Shown here piece after piece: positions 1 through 8,543 of a stretch of 64,000 bases of DNA. Numbering within the stretch: position 1 is the stretch's first letter; every line of letters starts with the position of its first letter. Under the pieces are notes generated by a model. That model ran no database searches. It was not told where the DNA came from and saw nothing but the letters and a program-made list of their open reading frames with translations. The position numbers and the translations under genes are program-made. The DNA comes from Lactiplantibacillus pingfangensis (lineage in GTDB: Bacteria > Bacillota > Bacilli > Lactobacillales > Lactobacillaceae), in assembly GCF_005404945.1 (NCBI RefSeq), contig NZ_BJDG01000003.1, forward strand, positions 1-64,000. The letters run 5' to 3'.

Positions 1-674
1 TCAATCGTTATACGAAACAAGCACGGGAAAGTGTCCAAATAATTGTCACCGATATGAACTACACCTATCCTAAGCTGATAAAGCTAGTATTTCCTAACGC
101 AGTCGTAGTAATTGATCGTTTTCATATTGTTAATGCCGTCGTGGTTGGCTTTAATCGAACCCGAATTCGCGTGATGAAAAAATTTCCGACGTCATCTTTA
201 GAATATAAGGCTTTTAAACGCTATTGGAAACTATTTTTAAAACCCAATGGCGAATTAGATATTGGCAGTTATCGGCATTACACGCACGTTCGTGGTTTCA
301 ACACGGAGAACAGTTTAGTCGACACTTTACTGGGATTGGATCAAGAACTTAACGAAGCTTACGAAACCTTACAAGCCGTTATGAGTGCCATCAGGCTACG
401 GGATGAAAGCCGACTGCGGCTCGCATTAGATCCACAACATCACAATCCAGAAGAGATGGAAAAACACTTAGCTTCTCTTCGCGAGAACCAAAAGTTCATT
501 GAAAATGCCTTAAAATATGAATATTCAAACGGACCACTAGAAGGAACGAATAACAAACTCAAAGTGCTCAAACGAGTCGCTTATGGTTTTGGTTGCTTTG
601 TAAACTTCAGATTACGGATTCATTTGATATTTAGTGTACAGAAAGCGCCCAGCCACGGGGCGGCTGGGCGCTAA
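1..674 (+). CDS. ISL3-family transposase, C-terminal part (5' end outside window)
   Basis: The reading frame is open from base 3, so the gene starts upstream of the window. The visible part is the C-terminal half of a DDE transposase of the ISL3 type. It has a catalytic-type Asp in VTDMN, the VIDRFHIV block typical of the family, and a C-terminal GPLEGTNNKLK block carrying the catalytic Glu followed by a basic stretch. The frame reads through the hairpin at 644-672 and stops at 672-674, just inside the terminal inverted repeat. The transposase would cut and paste its own element. It converges on the hydrolase remnant on the other strand. The visible part is uninterrupted; whether the whole protein is intact cannot be seen. 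Confidence 0.9.
   Translation, partial: NRYTKQARESVQIIVTDMNYTYPKLIKLVFPNAVVVIDRFHIVNAVVVGFNRTRIRVMKKFPTSSLEYKAFKRYWKLFLKPNGELDIGSYRHYTHVRGFNTENSLVDTLLGLDQELNEAYETLQAVMSAIRLRDESRLRLALDPQHHNPEEMEKHLASLRENQKFIENALKYEYSNGPLEGTNNKLKVLKRVAYGFGCFVNFRLRIHLIFSVQKAPSHGAAGR
644..672. terminator. Hairpin near the IS right end (bidirectional terminator-like)
   Basis: A perfect 11-bp stem (agcgcccagcc / ggctgggcgct) has a 7-nt loop. On the minus strand it is followed by TTTC, and on the plus strand it overlaps the transposase stop codon. It probably limits transcription into or out of the element. Confidence 0.6.
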
Positions 675-685
675 TGATAGCTGAT

Positions 686-710
686 TACCAACAACAGTTG
701 ACAAAGAGCC
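686..710 (-). repeat. Right terminal inverted repeat of the ISL3-type element
   Basis: Read inward from the end on the minus strand it begins GGCTCTTTGTCAACTGTTGT. Elements of this family characteristically end in GGCTCT-type repeats. The matching left repeat is outside the window. Confidence 0.75.
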
Positions 711-1758
711 GACAAAGGTTGTTTCGACGCCAGTGTCGGCTAGTCGTTCAGCGTAGTCCCATGCTTGTAGCCGAAATGGATCGAATTCACCCATCATAAT
801 GGTCGTTGCTGGCGAATTGCCTAAGTCTAACTGATTAATTGGTGAAATTAATGGCGCCGCCGCGTTGACGTTTTCCGGCAAATAATAATCGGTCATAATT
901 GTGTCAATTTGTCGGAATAAGTCATGGTAATGTTCGAAGCGGGCCCGTTGACTTGGAATGATTGAAAATTGATCTACATCCCAAAATGGGCCATGATGAT
1001 CGGCACCGGGCGCGGTGACTGGGTATAGCAGTAATTGTTGATTAATTTGCTGACTGCCGAGTTGGCGATTTAAATTGGCAACTGCCAAGGCGATGTTGGC
1101 ACCAGCCGAATCACCGGCAATCGCAATTTTGGCGTCCGGTCGCGCTTGTTCAAGATAATGAATGACCGCTAAGCCGTCTAAAATTCCAGCGGGCGCCTTG
1201 TGTTCGGGTGCGAGGCTATAATCGACATTTATAATCTCACAGTGACTGCGATCGGCGATTAATTTCAAGAGAGCCGTGTTATTGCTAGGTTGACCACCAT
1301 AAAACGCCCCACCGTGAAAATAAACGAGTAATTGTGGTTGGAGCAAAATGGCTGGTGTTAACCACTCGACTGGCACCGTTCTTGTTTGGCATTTCAGTAA
1401 GGTCTGTTCAACGCTGACCCGATCGCCAACAGCATCAGCGATTGCTGGTGTCAGGCTGCCGGTGCGCAACTCAGTGAGATTATTTTCCAAATGAACCGGT
1501 GCGGTTAAATCTGCCAAATTCTTTAAAACGGCGGGATCAAATTGGCCACCGGTGACATGTTCGTTGAAGGGTTTAGTAATTTTATTAACGCCATTAATTT
1601 TTACGGCATTTAGATTAGTCATTGGCATCATGATTAGGACCTACTTTCTTAAGACACATTCAGGTGATTGCTTAAGTTTAATTATAAGTAGGTATTATCT
1701 AGATTAATAAAATACTGAATAGTAACTTTAGTGAATAATCAAATCAAGGCTAATTTTA

Positions 1759-2274
1759 TTAGGCAATGAGGTCAAATAAGTAATATAGCAAACCAATTAG
1801 CTCATAGCCGAGTAACAACATTAACACGTTGGAAGTGTAAAAGTAGACCCGACCGTGAAGCTTCTTAGATAAGTTAAGGCGCAACTGATGTGCATCGTAA
1901 ATTTTAGTCACGCGGTAATAACTCGTCAAGGTGACGACAAATAGAGCGGTTGCGGCCAGAGTAATGATGGCTAGAAATAACAGAAAACTAATCCCAAGGG
2001 TAGCTGGCAAAAAGGCGAGCCAAGCTAGTCCAAGAATGTTCGCCGACGCTAGTCCCAAGCCTTGAATGCGCCAGCCATGTTCATAACGTTTGGCGAGACG
2101 ACCGGCGTGTGGATGGGCCTGATTGAAATCTGCTAATTTCACCATAAAGTTTGCCAACTCACGGGTGCTGAGCAGTGTGCCATCCGTCAACTGGCGATTT
2201 AGTCGGAAGGTGAGGATGATGATGATGAGCAATCCAAGCATGGTTACAAATAGTAACCCGTAAAAAAATGTCAA
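1759..2274 (-). CDS. Small membrane protein of unknown function
   Basis: I do not recognise a family. The protein has four hydrophobic segments: one at the N-terminus, two close together in the middle (TLGISFLLFL region), and one at the C-terminus (SNVLMLLLGYELIGLLYYLF). A basic, polar loop of about 50 residues follows the first segment. The frame is open to 2292, but a TTG there would lie inside the ribosome-binding site. GGGAGG at 2284-2289 instead points to the TTG at 2272-2274, ten bases downstream, giving 171 residues. It probably has its own transcript: a strong hairpin at 2407-2454 separates it from murE. Confidence 0.7.
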   Translation of the reverse strand: MTFFYGLLFVTMLGLLIIIILTFRLNRQLTDGTLLSTRELANFMVKLADFNQAHPHAGRLAKRYEHGWRIQGLGLASANILGLAWLAFLPATLGISFLLFLAIITLAATALFVVTLTSYYRVTKIYDAHQLRLNLSKKLHGRVYFYTSNVLMLLLGYELIGLLYYLFDLIA

Positions 2275-2406
2275 ATTATGTGTGCCTCCCAAGTTTAGAT
2301 AAGTTGAGTATACGCTTCTCTTGTAAATTTTTAGTAAAGAACCGAAAAAGAGATTGGCGCATAAAATGAGTCACTTCCGGCGGAAAAAGTCTCGTTAGGA
2401 ACAACT

Positions 2407-2454
2407 GAAGCGTGTCATCAAAGGCCAGTTGGGACAGCCTTGATGACACGCTTC
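2407..2454 (-). terminator. Hairpin downstream of murE
   Basis: The arms gaagcgtgtcatcaa (2407-2421) and ttgatgacacgcttc (2440-2454) form a perfect 15-bp stem just after the murE stop. There is no long T-run on the minus strand and only TTCTTTGT on the plus strand, so it may work partly as a processing or stabilising hairpin. Confidence 0.6.
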
Positions 2455-2468
2455 TTTGTCGTTACGAT

Positions 2469-3947
2469 TTAAATGGTTGGTTTGAGCGCTAAAGCTTTGG
2501 CAGCTTCTTCGCTGTCATCGAAATGGTGCTTAGTCCGACCTAAAATTTGATAGTCTTCATGACCTTTGCCAGCAATTAAAACGACATCACCAGGTTGCGC
2601 CTGTGCAATTGCCGTGGCAATCGCTTCATGACGATCAACATAAACTGGCACGTTGGCGTCAGGAACACCGGCGACCATGTCTTGTAAGATGGTCTCGGGG
2701 TCTTCCGTCCGTGGATTGTCGGAGGTGAAGATTGGTTTGGTACTTCGTTGAACCGCAATTTTGGCCATCTTTGGCCGTTTGCCTTTATCACGGTCGCCAC
2801 CACAGCCAACGACACAATAAATGTCTTTTTTAGCAAAGTCTTGAATCGTTTCTAAGGCGTTCAGTAACCCGTCAGGCGTGTGTGAATAGTCCACAATGAC
2901 ACTGACACCGGTGTGTGATGGCACCGCTTGGAAACGGCCCTTAACGCCGGGAACCTTTTCGAGTGAGGCAATAATTTGATCTTCTGGAATACCACTCGCA
3001 TAAGCGGCGGCAAATGCGGCCAACATGTTATAAACGTTGAACTGACCGATTAGTTTCATCGTGACATGCGTGACATGTCCAAAGACCGACAAGTCAAATT
3101 CGGTACCGTGGCTTTGAATTTGAACATTTTGCGCGTTGATCATCGCATCTGGTTTTAAGCCAAAAGTTAACACGTGCGCAGACGTGTATTGTTCGAATTC
3201 TTTGCCAACGGGATCGTCAGTATTTAAGACAGCGACTTTTTCGGTCCCATTACTGCCATATTTGTTTCCAAGTTGGGCAAATAACATGGCTTTGGCTTCC
3301 GCGTATTTTGCCATCGTCTTATGAAAGTCTAAATGATCTTGCGTTAAATTAGTGAAGACGGCAATATCATAATCAATTCCCCAGACGCGTCCTAAGACGA
3401 GGGCAATTGAGGAAACTTCCATGGCGACCGTTTCGACACCGGCATCGCGCATCGCTGCAAGCGTCCGTTGGGTCGTAATCGCATCGGGTGTCGTATTGGC
3501 AGTCGGTAGTTTTTCATCTTTAATTTTACGGTACATCGTGCCAATCAAGCCGGTTGCTTGTTGTTGGTCACGGTAGATTTGTTCAATTAAGTGGGTGACG
3601 GTCGTTTTACCGTTCGTGCCGGTCACGCCAATCATGCGCATTTTTTGGCTAGGCGCACCATAGAAAACATCCGCTAAAATGGCCATCGCACGTTCAGTAT
3701 TTTGCACGTAAATGACTGGGACGGAAACGTCGATTGGCTTCTGGGCAACAATAATTTTTGCGCCAGCCGCGACGGCTTGATCAACCAACGTATGACCGTC
3801 GATATGATAGCCATCAACCGCAACAAACATCGCACCGTCCTTGATCTCGCGCGTGTCTTGTGTCAGCATCGTCACGTCAAAATCGGTGGTCAATGCTGGT
3901 TGAACCTGTTTGAATTTTAAACACTCAATTAATTTGCTTGCTTTCAT
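2469..3947 (-). CDS. murE: UDP-N-acetylmuramoyl-tripeptide synthetase, meso-DAP type
   Basis: A Mur ligase of 492 residues that adds the third amino acid to UDP-MurNAc-L-Ala-D-Glu in the cytoplasm. Domain order is the UDP-binding N-terminal domain (about 1-100), the ATPase domain with P-loop GTNGKTT at 110-116, and the C-terminal ligase domain. The amino-acid selectivity motif is DNPR at 410-413, followed by GKGHEDY near 460. This is the meso-diaminopimelate-binding signature, not the lysine-adding type. The ATG follows AAAGGACG. An aspartate kinase and an AsnB-type amidotransferase lie upstream on the same strand, and both can be linked to the DAP branch. The terminator at 4077-4116 suggests murE is transcribed separately from them. 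Confidence 0.95.
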   Translation of the reverse strand: MKASKLIECLKFKQVQPALTTDFDVTMLTQDTREIKDGAMFVAVDGYHIDGHTLVDQAVAAGAKIIVAQKPIDVSVPVIYVQNTERAMAILADVFYGAPSQKMRMIGVTGTNGKTTVTHLIEQIYRDQQQATGLIGTMYRKIKDEKLPTANTTPDAITTQRTLAAMRDAGVETVAMEVSSIALVLGRVWGIDYDIAVFTNLTQDHLDFHKTMAKYAEAKAMLFAQLGNKYGSNGTEKVAVLNTDDPVGKEFEQYTSAHVLTFGLKPDAMINAQNVQIQSHGTEFDLSVFGHVTHVTMKLIGQFNVYNMLAAFAAAYASGIPEDQIIASLEKVPGVKGRFQAVPSHTGVSVIVDYSHTPDGLLNALETIQDFAKKDIYCVVGCGGDRDKGKRPKMAKIAVQRSTKPIFTSDNPRTEDPETILQDMVAGVPDANVPVYVDRHEAIATAIAQAQPGDVVLIAGKGHEDYQILGRTKHHFDDSEEAAKALALKPTI

Positions 3948-4076
3948 TTAGTTAGACGTCCTTTTTTAATTAAAATAGACTACTTGACGCTTTCTAGGAT
4001 ACCATGCGGCAAGCTAAAAAGTCGAGCAGGACTAGCGGGGTTATTAGCCTTGTGATCATTAACAACTGAAGTTTGC

Positions 4077-4116
4077 CAAAAAAGGTGCTAGACCCGAAAT
4101 AACGGGCTAGCACCTT
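4077..4116 (-). terminator. Intrinsic terminator after the asnB-aspartate kinase operon
   Basis: The 14-15 bp stem (aaggtgctagacccg / cgggctagcacctt) is followed by TTTTTT when read on the minus strand. It sits eight bases beyond the aspartate kinase stop and separates it from murE. Confidence 0.85.
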
Positions 4117-4123
4117 AGTTAGT

Positions 4124-5329
4124 TTAAGCTTCAATACCTAAAAACTCATCATGGAGGGCATTCATCGCGACTTTCAAATCCGCTTCTTTAACTAGCACCC
4201 AAATCGTGGTGTAGCTATCTGTTGATTGTAAAATGTCGATATGTTGGGCACTCAAAGCGGTCACGATACGTGCGGTGACGCCGGGTGTCCCGGTAATGCC
4301 GGCACCGACGACGGAAACCTTGGCGCAGTCGCTAATGGCTTGGCAATGCACGTGAGCTTTAGTGAGTAAGTCTTTGGCGACCTTAGCATCACCGTTGACC
4401 AAGTTAAAGACCACTTGATGTTGGCTAATATTAATGAAGTCGACACTCAAGTTGTGATGGGCCATTAATTGGAAAATTTCGCTTGAACTCAAGGTATCCG
4501 TCGGCACGGTAAATTGTGTCAAATTCGTTTGGTGGGCAACACCAGTAACGGTTCGATAATGTTCAATTTGTGTCGTGGTCCGATCCGTGACTAACGTGCC
4601 AAGCTCATCCGGTGCTTGATAAGTTGAGCGAATACGCATGGGAACGTGCGCTTGCTCAGCAATTTCGACTGCCCGTGGATGAATCACTTTGGCACCTTCA
4701 TGGGCCATGTTGGCTAATTCTTCGTAGCTGATGGCCTTAATGAAGCGCGCATGGGTGACTAACCGTGGATCGGCGGTCATCATCCCGTTGACGTCAGTAA
4801 AGATATCCACACGCTTGGCTTTCAGTGCGGCGCCTAAAATTGCGGCGGAAGTATCAGAGCCACCACGACCAATCGTCGTGATGTGTCCGTCTTCGGTGGC
4901 CCCTTGAAAACCAGTGACGACTACCACATCAGCGTCAATAAAGGCGTCTTGAATTGGCTTCGGGTCGACGCGCAAGATTTTTGCATTTTGAAAATCGTCA
5001 TTAGTGACAATGCCGGCATCATGACCGGTCATGGCGATAACATTCAAGCCTTGTTCACGCGCCAGTTCAGTAAAGACAGCCGTAGAAATCGTTTCACCGA
5101 CAGAAACGAGCATGTCCAATTCACGGTTCGTCAAACGAGACGCTTCACCGTGAACGAGGCCCAGCAAGGAATCTGTCGCATAGGGGGCACCTTTACGACC
5201 AATCGCAGAAACGACAACAATGACTTTATCGCCTTGGTCCACGGCATATTGCACGTGACGTAGGGCTTGTTTACGGGCGGCATCGTCTTTAACGGATGTT
5301 CCGCCAAATTTTTGAACAATGATTTCCAT
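4124..5329 (-). CDS. lysC: Aspartate kinase (monofunctional, with C-terminal ACT domains)
   Basis: Phosphorylates L-aspartate, the first step toward diaminopimelate, lysine, threonine and methionine. The N-terminal kinase domain starts with the diagnostic KFGGTSV at residues 7-13 and continues with the GRGGSDTSA nucleotide/aspartate site. The last 140 or so residues have the layout of tandem ACT regulatory domains (VVGAGITGTPGVTARI), so feedback control by an end-product amino acid is likely. The length (401) is that of single-function class enzymes; no homoserine dehydrogenase is fused. The ATG is five bases after the asnB stop, and its ribosome-binding site (GAGGAG) lies inside the end of asnB, so translation is probably coupled. 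L. plantarum genomes have more than one aspartate kinase (thrA-type names are also used), so the symbol is tentative. Confidence 0.92.
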   Translation of the reverse strand: MEIIVQKFGGTSVKDDAARKQALRHVQYAVDQGDKVIVVVSAIGRKGAPYATDSLLGLVHGEASRLTNRELDMLVSVGETISTAVFTELAREQGLNVIAMTGHDAGIVTNDDFQNAKILRVDPKPIQDAFIDADVVVVTGFQGATEDGHITTIGRGGSDTSAAILGAALKAKRVDIFTDVNGMMTADPRLVTHARFIKAISYEELANMAHEGAKVIHPRAVEIAEQAHVPMRIRSTYQAPDELGTLVTDRTTTQIEHYRTVTGVAHQTNLTQFTVPTDTLSSSEIFQLMAHHNLSVDFINISQHQVVFNLVNGDAKVAKDLLTKAHVHCQAISDCAKVSVVGAGITGTPGVTARIVTALSAQHIDILQSTDSYTTIWVLVKEADLKVAMNALHDEFLGIEA

Positions 5330-5334
5330 CAGAA

Positions 5335-7236
5335 TTAAGGCTCCTCGATTTCACTCGCGTGGGCATTGGCAGTTGGGCTATCCATTAGTTGGTCACTTTC
5401 AACGTAAATCTTGTGCCACATCATGAAGGTCAAAACGGTCCACAATTTCCGTGAGTTATCACGAACACCGGCTTTATGATCGTCTAAAAGCTTCAAGAAG
5501 TAAGACTTGTCGAAGTACTCGTCAGTTTGTGACTCATTGATAATTTGTTTGGCCCAATCGTACATTTCATCTTTTAACCAGAACCGGATTGGCACTGGGA
5601 AGCCGAGCTTCTTTCGATGTAAGACGTGTTCCGGCACAATGTCTTCAACGGCTTTGCGCAAAATATACTTAGTGGTGCCATGGCTGATCCGTAAATCAGC
5701 TGGAATTTCAGCAGCCAAGTTGTAAACTTCGCGGTCCACAAATGGGGTCCGTAATTCCAAACTGGAAGCCATCGTGGTCCGATCGGCGTTGTGCAATAAG
5801 TCACCGTTTAACCAAGTATGCATGTCGATAAATTGCATCCGACTGATTGGGTCGTAATCGACAGATTCATCATAGAATGGTTGCGTGATTGATTGGAACG
5901 GATGATTTTGATTGTAGTTCTTGATAAAGGTTTTCTTTTCATCTTCGCCAAAAATAAAGGCATTCCCAACGTAACGATTTTCCAGTGGGGTCGTGCCACG
6001 CATTAAGAATGAACGGCCACGCATGCCCTCTGGCATCATTAGCGCGATTTTTTTCAAAGCGCCGTTGATGGGTTTCGTATAACGGAATGGTTTCAATGAT
6101 TCTGGTTCGTGATAAATCGTGTAACCACCGAATAGCTCATCGGCACCTTCACCAGTTAAGGCAACCTTGACATGTTTAACGGCTTCTTTGGCTAGGAAGT
6201 ACTGCGGCACAGCGGCCGGATCAGCCAACGGATCATCCATACTCCAAACGAAGTGTGGGAAGGCCTTCATGAAGGCTTCTGGCGTAATAATGCTACTGTG
6301 ATTTTTGACTTCTAAAATCTGAGCGGTTTCTTGGGCAACGTCTAGTTCGCTATAACCTTCACGTTCGAAACCGACGGAAATCGTTTCGAGGTTAGGATTA
6401 TAGTTTTTAGCAATTGCTACTATAATAGAAGAATCAATCCCACCAGATAAGAATGAGCCAACGGGGACATCTGACCGCATGTGAATTTTAACGGAATCAA
6501 TCAAGGCATCTTTGATTTTTTGGGCATATTCATCTTCAGAACGTTTGACTGGATGGAATTCACGATGGTAATAGCGGGTAATCTGCGGTGCGGCGCCAAG
6601 TTTCTTCGTTAAGGAACAACCAGGGGCTAACATCTTGATTTCTTTCGTTAACGTTTCAGGTTCAGGAACGAATTGGAAGGTCATGTAATCTTGCATGGCA
6701 TTCTTATCAAAGGTTTTATCCTTTAGAATCTTGTAAATGGCTTTGCTTTCAGAAGCATAGTAGAAGTCTGAACCTTGAACCGCATAGTAGAACGGTTTGA
6801 TTCCAAATTGATCCCGGGCAGCGAAAAGGGTCTTTTCTTGTTTGTCCCAAATCACGAAGGCAAACATCCCACGGAAGTATTTGGTACAGTTTTCTTTGTA
6901 CTTGGCATACATGCCTAAGATGACTTCGGAATCAGAACTCGTCTTGAATTCGTAGCCTTCAGCTTCAAGTTGGTCACGTAATTCAATGTAGTTATAGATT
7001 TCACCATTGTAAGTCATCCAATAGCGTTCGTTGTCATATGAAAGTGGTTGGTGTCCACCGGCTAAGTCAATAATACTCAAGCGACGGAATCCCATTGTAA
7101 TGTTGTCATCAGCAAAGTAACCATCATCATCGGGACCCCGATGGACAATCATCTTTGTCATTTCGTGGATCGTTTGATCGTAGGCCTCATTATCAGTCTT
7201 GGTCCGATCAGTTAAACAACCAGCAAAACCGCACAT
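5335..7236 (-). CDS. asnB: AsnB-type glutamine amidotransferase (AsnB1-like, probable mDAP amidation)
   Basis: A class II glutamine amidotransferase of the asparagine synthetase B family, 633 residues. Cys2 is the glutaminase nucleophile (MCGFAG), followed by the R-P-D contact region HRGPDDDG. The synthetase domain has the ATP-pyrophosphatase loop SGGIDSS near 264-270 and GEGADELFGGY further on. Such enzymes make asparagine, but in L. plantarum the homologue AsnB1 is established to amidate the DAP side chain of peptidoglycan precursors. The neighbouring aspartate kinase and DAP-type MurE favour that role here (inference). The gene is first in an operon with the aspartate kinase. The ATG is preceded by GAGAGATG. 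Confidence 0.9.
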   Translation of the reverse strand: MCGFAGCLTDRTKTDNEAYDQTIHEMTKMIVHRGPDDDGYFADDNITMGFRRLSIIDLAGGHQPLSYDNERYWMTYNGEIYNYIELRDQLEAEGYEFKTSSDSEVILGMYAKYKENCTKYFRGMFAFVIWDKQEKTLFAARDQFGIKPFYYAVQGSDFYYASESKAIYKILKDKTFDKNAMQDYMTFQFVPEPETLTKEIKMLAPGCSLTKKLGAAPQITRYYHREFHPVKRSEDEYAQKIKDALIDSVKIHMRSDVPVGSFLSGGIDSSIIVAIAKNYNPNLETISVGFEREGYSELDVAQETAQILEVKNHSSIITPEAFMKAFPHFVWSMDDPLADPAAVPQYFLAKEAVKHVKVALTGEGADELFGGYTIYHEPESLKPFRYTKPINGALKKIALMMPEGMRGRSFLMRGTTPLENRYVGNAFIFGEDEKKTFIKNYNQNHPFQSITQPFYDESVDYDPISRMQFIDMHTWLNGDLLHNADRTTMASSLELRTPFVDREVYNLAAEIPADLRISHGTTKYILRKAVEDIVPEHVLHRKKLGFPVPIRFWLKDEMYDWAKQIINESQTDEYFDKSYFLKLLDDHKAGVRDNSRKLWTVLTFMMWHKIYVESDQLMDSPTANAHASEIEEP

Positions 7237-7576
7237 GTGTGTTCATCTCTCAATCTTTAAGTTTAATTTTTAAGTGTCTAACTTGTACTCATGTTTTGTT
7301 GTTAATTTACCCGATTTTACGGTTTAAGTAAAGTAATCATGGGCATTGTAACGGATTCTTACCGAATTGCCATCTTAATTTTGAGAAAAAAACGGCTGTT
7401 TTGACATGCTAAAACTAATATCCGGCTTATATCCAGTTTTCATAAGTACATTGAACTATTATACTTGCTTTGAGAACTAAGATAAAGGTGATTAGATGTT
7501 TCGTAGCGTTTACAAAGTAAAATAAATTTAATATAACTGTATTTTTTCACGATGAACACCCCACTAATTCCAGCTT

Positions 7577-7596
7577 AAATATTACGAAATATTACA
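7577..7596 (+). promoter_or_regulatory. Tandem 10-mer, possible response-regulator site
   Basis: AAATATTACG is directly followed by AAATATTACA, and a third ATTACA lies at 7610. The 10-11 base repeat spacing and the TGTAAT-like complement recall WalR (YycF) sites in front of cell-wall hydrolase genes. However, the spacing is 10 rather than the consensus 11, so the assignment is weak. Confidence 0.3.
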
Positions 7597-7686
7597 AAAA
7601 GGCCGATTTATTACAGTGAGACGGCGAATTAGTAATCTGATTGCTATTGGGCTGTCACATTCAGTCCGTATACTTAGCTCCTGTTG

Positions 7687-7721
7687 TTAAGTCCGGTATC
7701 TAAGTGGTGCCGGACTTTAAG
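7687..7721 (+). promoter_or_regulatory. Leader hairpin upstream of the LysM transglycosylase
   Basis: Arms around TTAAGTCCGG and CCGGACTTTAA with a short loop form a strong stem 37 bases ahead of the start codon. No T-run follows, so it is more likely an mRNA stability or translation element than a terminator. Confidence 0.45.
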
Positions 7722-7757
7722 AAACTACCCAAAAAACACAGGAGTGAAACTATTTAT

Positions 7758-8408
7758 ATGAAGATCAAGAGTTTACTATTATCAACTGCAGCCGCGGCTA
7801 GTTTGTTTGTCCTCGGCACAACTGCTGCCAACGCCGACACCATTACGGTTAAGGCTGGCGACACCGTTAGTGCATTGGCAGACACTTATAACACCACGAT
7901 TTCCGCAATTGAAACAGCTAACTCATTAGCTGACGTTAACTTAATTATCGTTGGCCAACAGTTGGAAGTAACTGGCACGACAACACAAGCGGTTGTTACC
8001 CCAGCGTCACAAGCACCTGCCCAATCACAGGCACCTGCTTCACAAGCGCCGGCTCAGTCACAAGCTCCCGTACAGTCACAAGCTCCTGTACAGTCACAAG
8101 CACCAGTTCAATCACAAGCTGCCTCGCAAGCGCCAGCAGTATCACAAGCACCAGCGCAATCGCAAGCTGCTCCGGCAACGTCTGGTTCAGACAGTGCCGC
8201 TAAAGACTGGATTGCCAACAAAGAATCTGGTGGTTCATACTCAGCTACCAATGGTCGTTACATTGGTAAGTATCAATTAGATTCATCATACTTAAATGGT
8301 GACTACTCAGCTGCTAACCAAGAACGTGTTGCGAACAATTACGTTTCATCACGTTACGGTTCATGGGCCGCAGCACAATCATTCTGGCAATCACACGGCT
8401 GGTACTAA
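7758..8408 (+). CDS. Secreted LysM transglycosylase-like peptidoglycan hydrolase
   Basis: Secreted cell-wall protein of 216 residues. The signal peptide ends near ANA-DT (residue 26). One LysM peptidoglycan-binding domain follows (27-71, ITVKAGDTVSALADTY...IIVGQQLEV), then a low-complexity Ser/Gln/Ala/Pro linker (about 79-146, repeats of SQAPAQ/SQAPVQ). The C-terminal lysozyme-like domain (147-216) holds the probable catalytic Glu156 in NKESGGS. L. plantarum has several such extracellular transglycosylases. I chose the ATG at 7758 because GGAGTG lies ten bases upstream and the signal peptide starts there; the frame is open further upstream. A terminator follows. Confidence 0.92.
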   Translation: MKIKSLLLSTAAAASLFVLGTTAANADTITVKAGDTVSALADTYNTTISAIETANSLADVNLIIVGQQLEVTGTTTQAVVTPASQAPAQSQAPASQAPAQSQAPVQSQAPVQSQAPVQSQAASQAPAVSQAPAQSQAAPATSGSDSAAKDWIANKESGGSYSATNGRYIGKYQLDSSYLNGDYSAANQERVANNYVSSRYGSWAAAQSFWQSHGWY

Positions 8409-8441
8409 ACTCAGCCTTAAATTCTACGAACATTAAATAAT

Positions 8442-8483
8442 CGGTCTCAGCCTACTTATCTTGTAGGTTGGGGCCGGTTTTTG
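8442..8483 (+). terminator. Terminator of the LysM gene
   Basis: The stem cggtctcagcctac / gtaggttggggccg (with G-U pairs) has a 7-base loop and is followed by TTTTTG. Confidence 0.8.
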
Positions 8484-8543
8484 TTTGTCAGCGAAAGGTT
8501 GAAAGATGAAAGCCATGAACAAGCCTCATCGTGCCAATTACCA

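Larger units (their letters stand above)
1..710 (+). mobile_element. Right part of an ISL3-family insertion sequence
   Basis: The element enters from the left window edge and ends at 710. Evidence is the transposase C-terminus, the terminal repeat at 686-710, and the fact that the minus-strand hydrolase frame loses its family character exactly at 711. ISL3-family elements usually make 8-bp target duplications. The right-hand copy would be bases 711-718 (gacaaagg). The left end lies outside the window, so the duplication cannot be checked here. Confidence 0.85.
612..1631 (-). pseudogene. Alpha/beta hydrolase (HSL-type esterase) truncated by the IS
   Basis: The N-terminal 307 codons (711-1631) encode a hormone-sensitive-lipase-type esterase. 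The oxyanion motif HGGAF is at residues 106-110, the nucleophile Ser175 sits in GDSAG, and the acid Asp284 sits in EFDPF. In this family the catalytic His (usually in an HGF-like motif) lies about 25-30 residues after the Asp. Here the host sequence stops at Val307, exactly at base 711. The remaining 32 residues (GSLSTVVGNQ and on) are translated from the IS end and have no family resemblance. The catalytic His is therefore lost and the product is probably inactive. The start is one of two adjacent ATGs at 1626-1631; the ribosome-binding site is weak. Confidence 0.85.
7237..7757. other. Divergent intergenic region between asnB and the LysM gene
   Basis: The region carries the promoters of two divergent genes and no convincing protein gene. 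Landmarks on the plus strand are a possible promoter TTTTCA (7437) - 17 - TATACT (7460), a 9-codon reading frame with a ribosome-binding site at 7496-7525, a tandem 10-mer at 7577-7596, and a hairpin at 7687-7721 just ahead of the LysM gene start. Confidence 0.5.

Noticed and set aside
4883-5263. 126-residue open frame antisense to the aspartate kinase gene
   Set aside because: The kinase frame shows family motifs throughout; the antisense frame has no initiation site and no recognisable domain.
7996-8178. Short tandem repeats resembling a CRISPR or VNTR array
   Set aside because: The repeats are codons of the SQAPAQ linker, in frame, with no spacers. No CRISPR array was seen anywhere in the window.
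7993-8280. 95-residue frame and an antisense 60-residue frame inside the LysM gene
   Set aside because: By-products of the repetitive Ser/Gln/Ala/Pro linker of the true gene.
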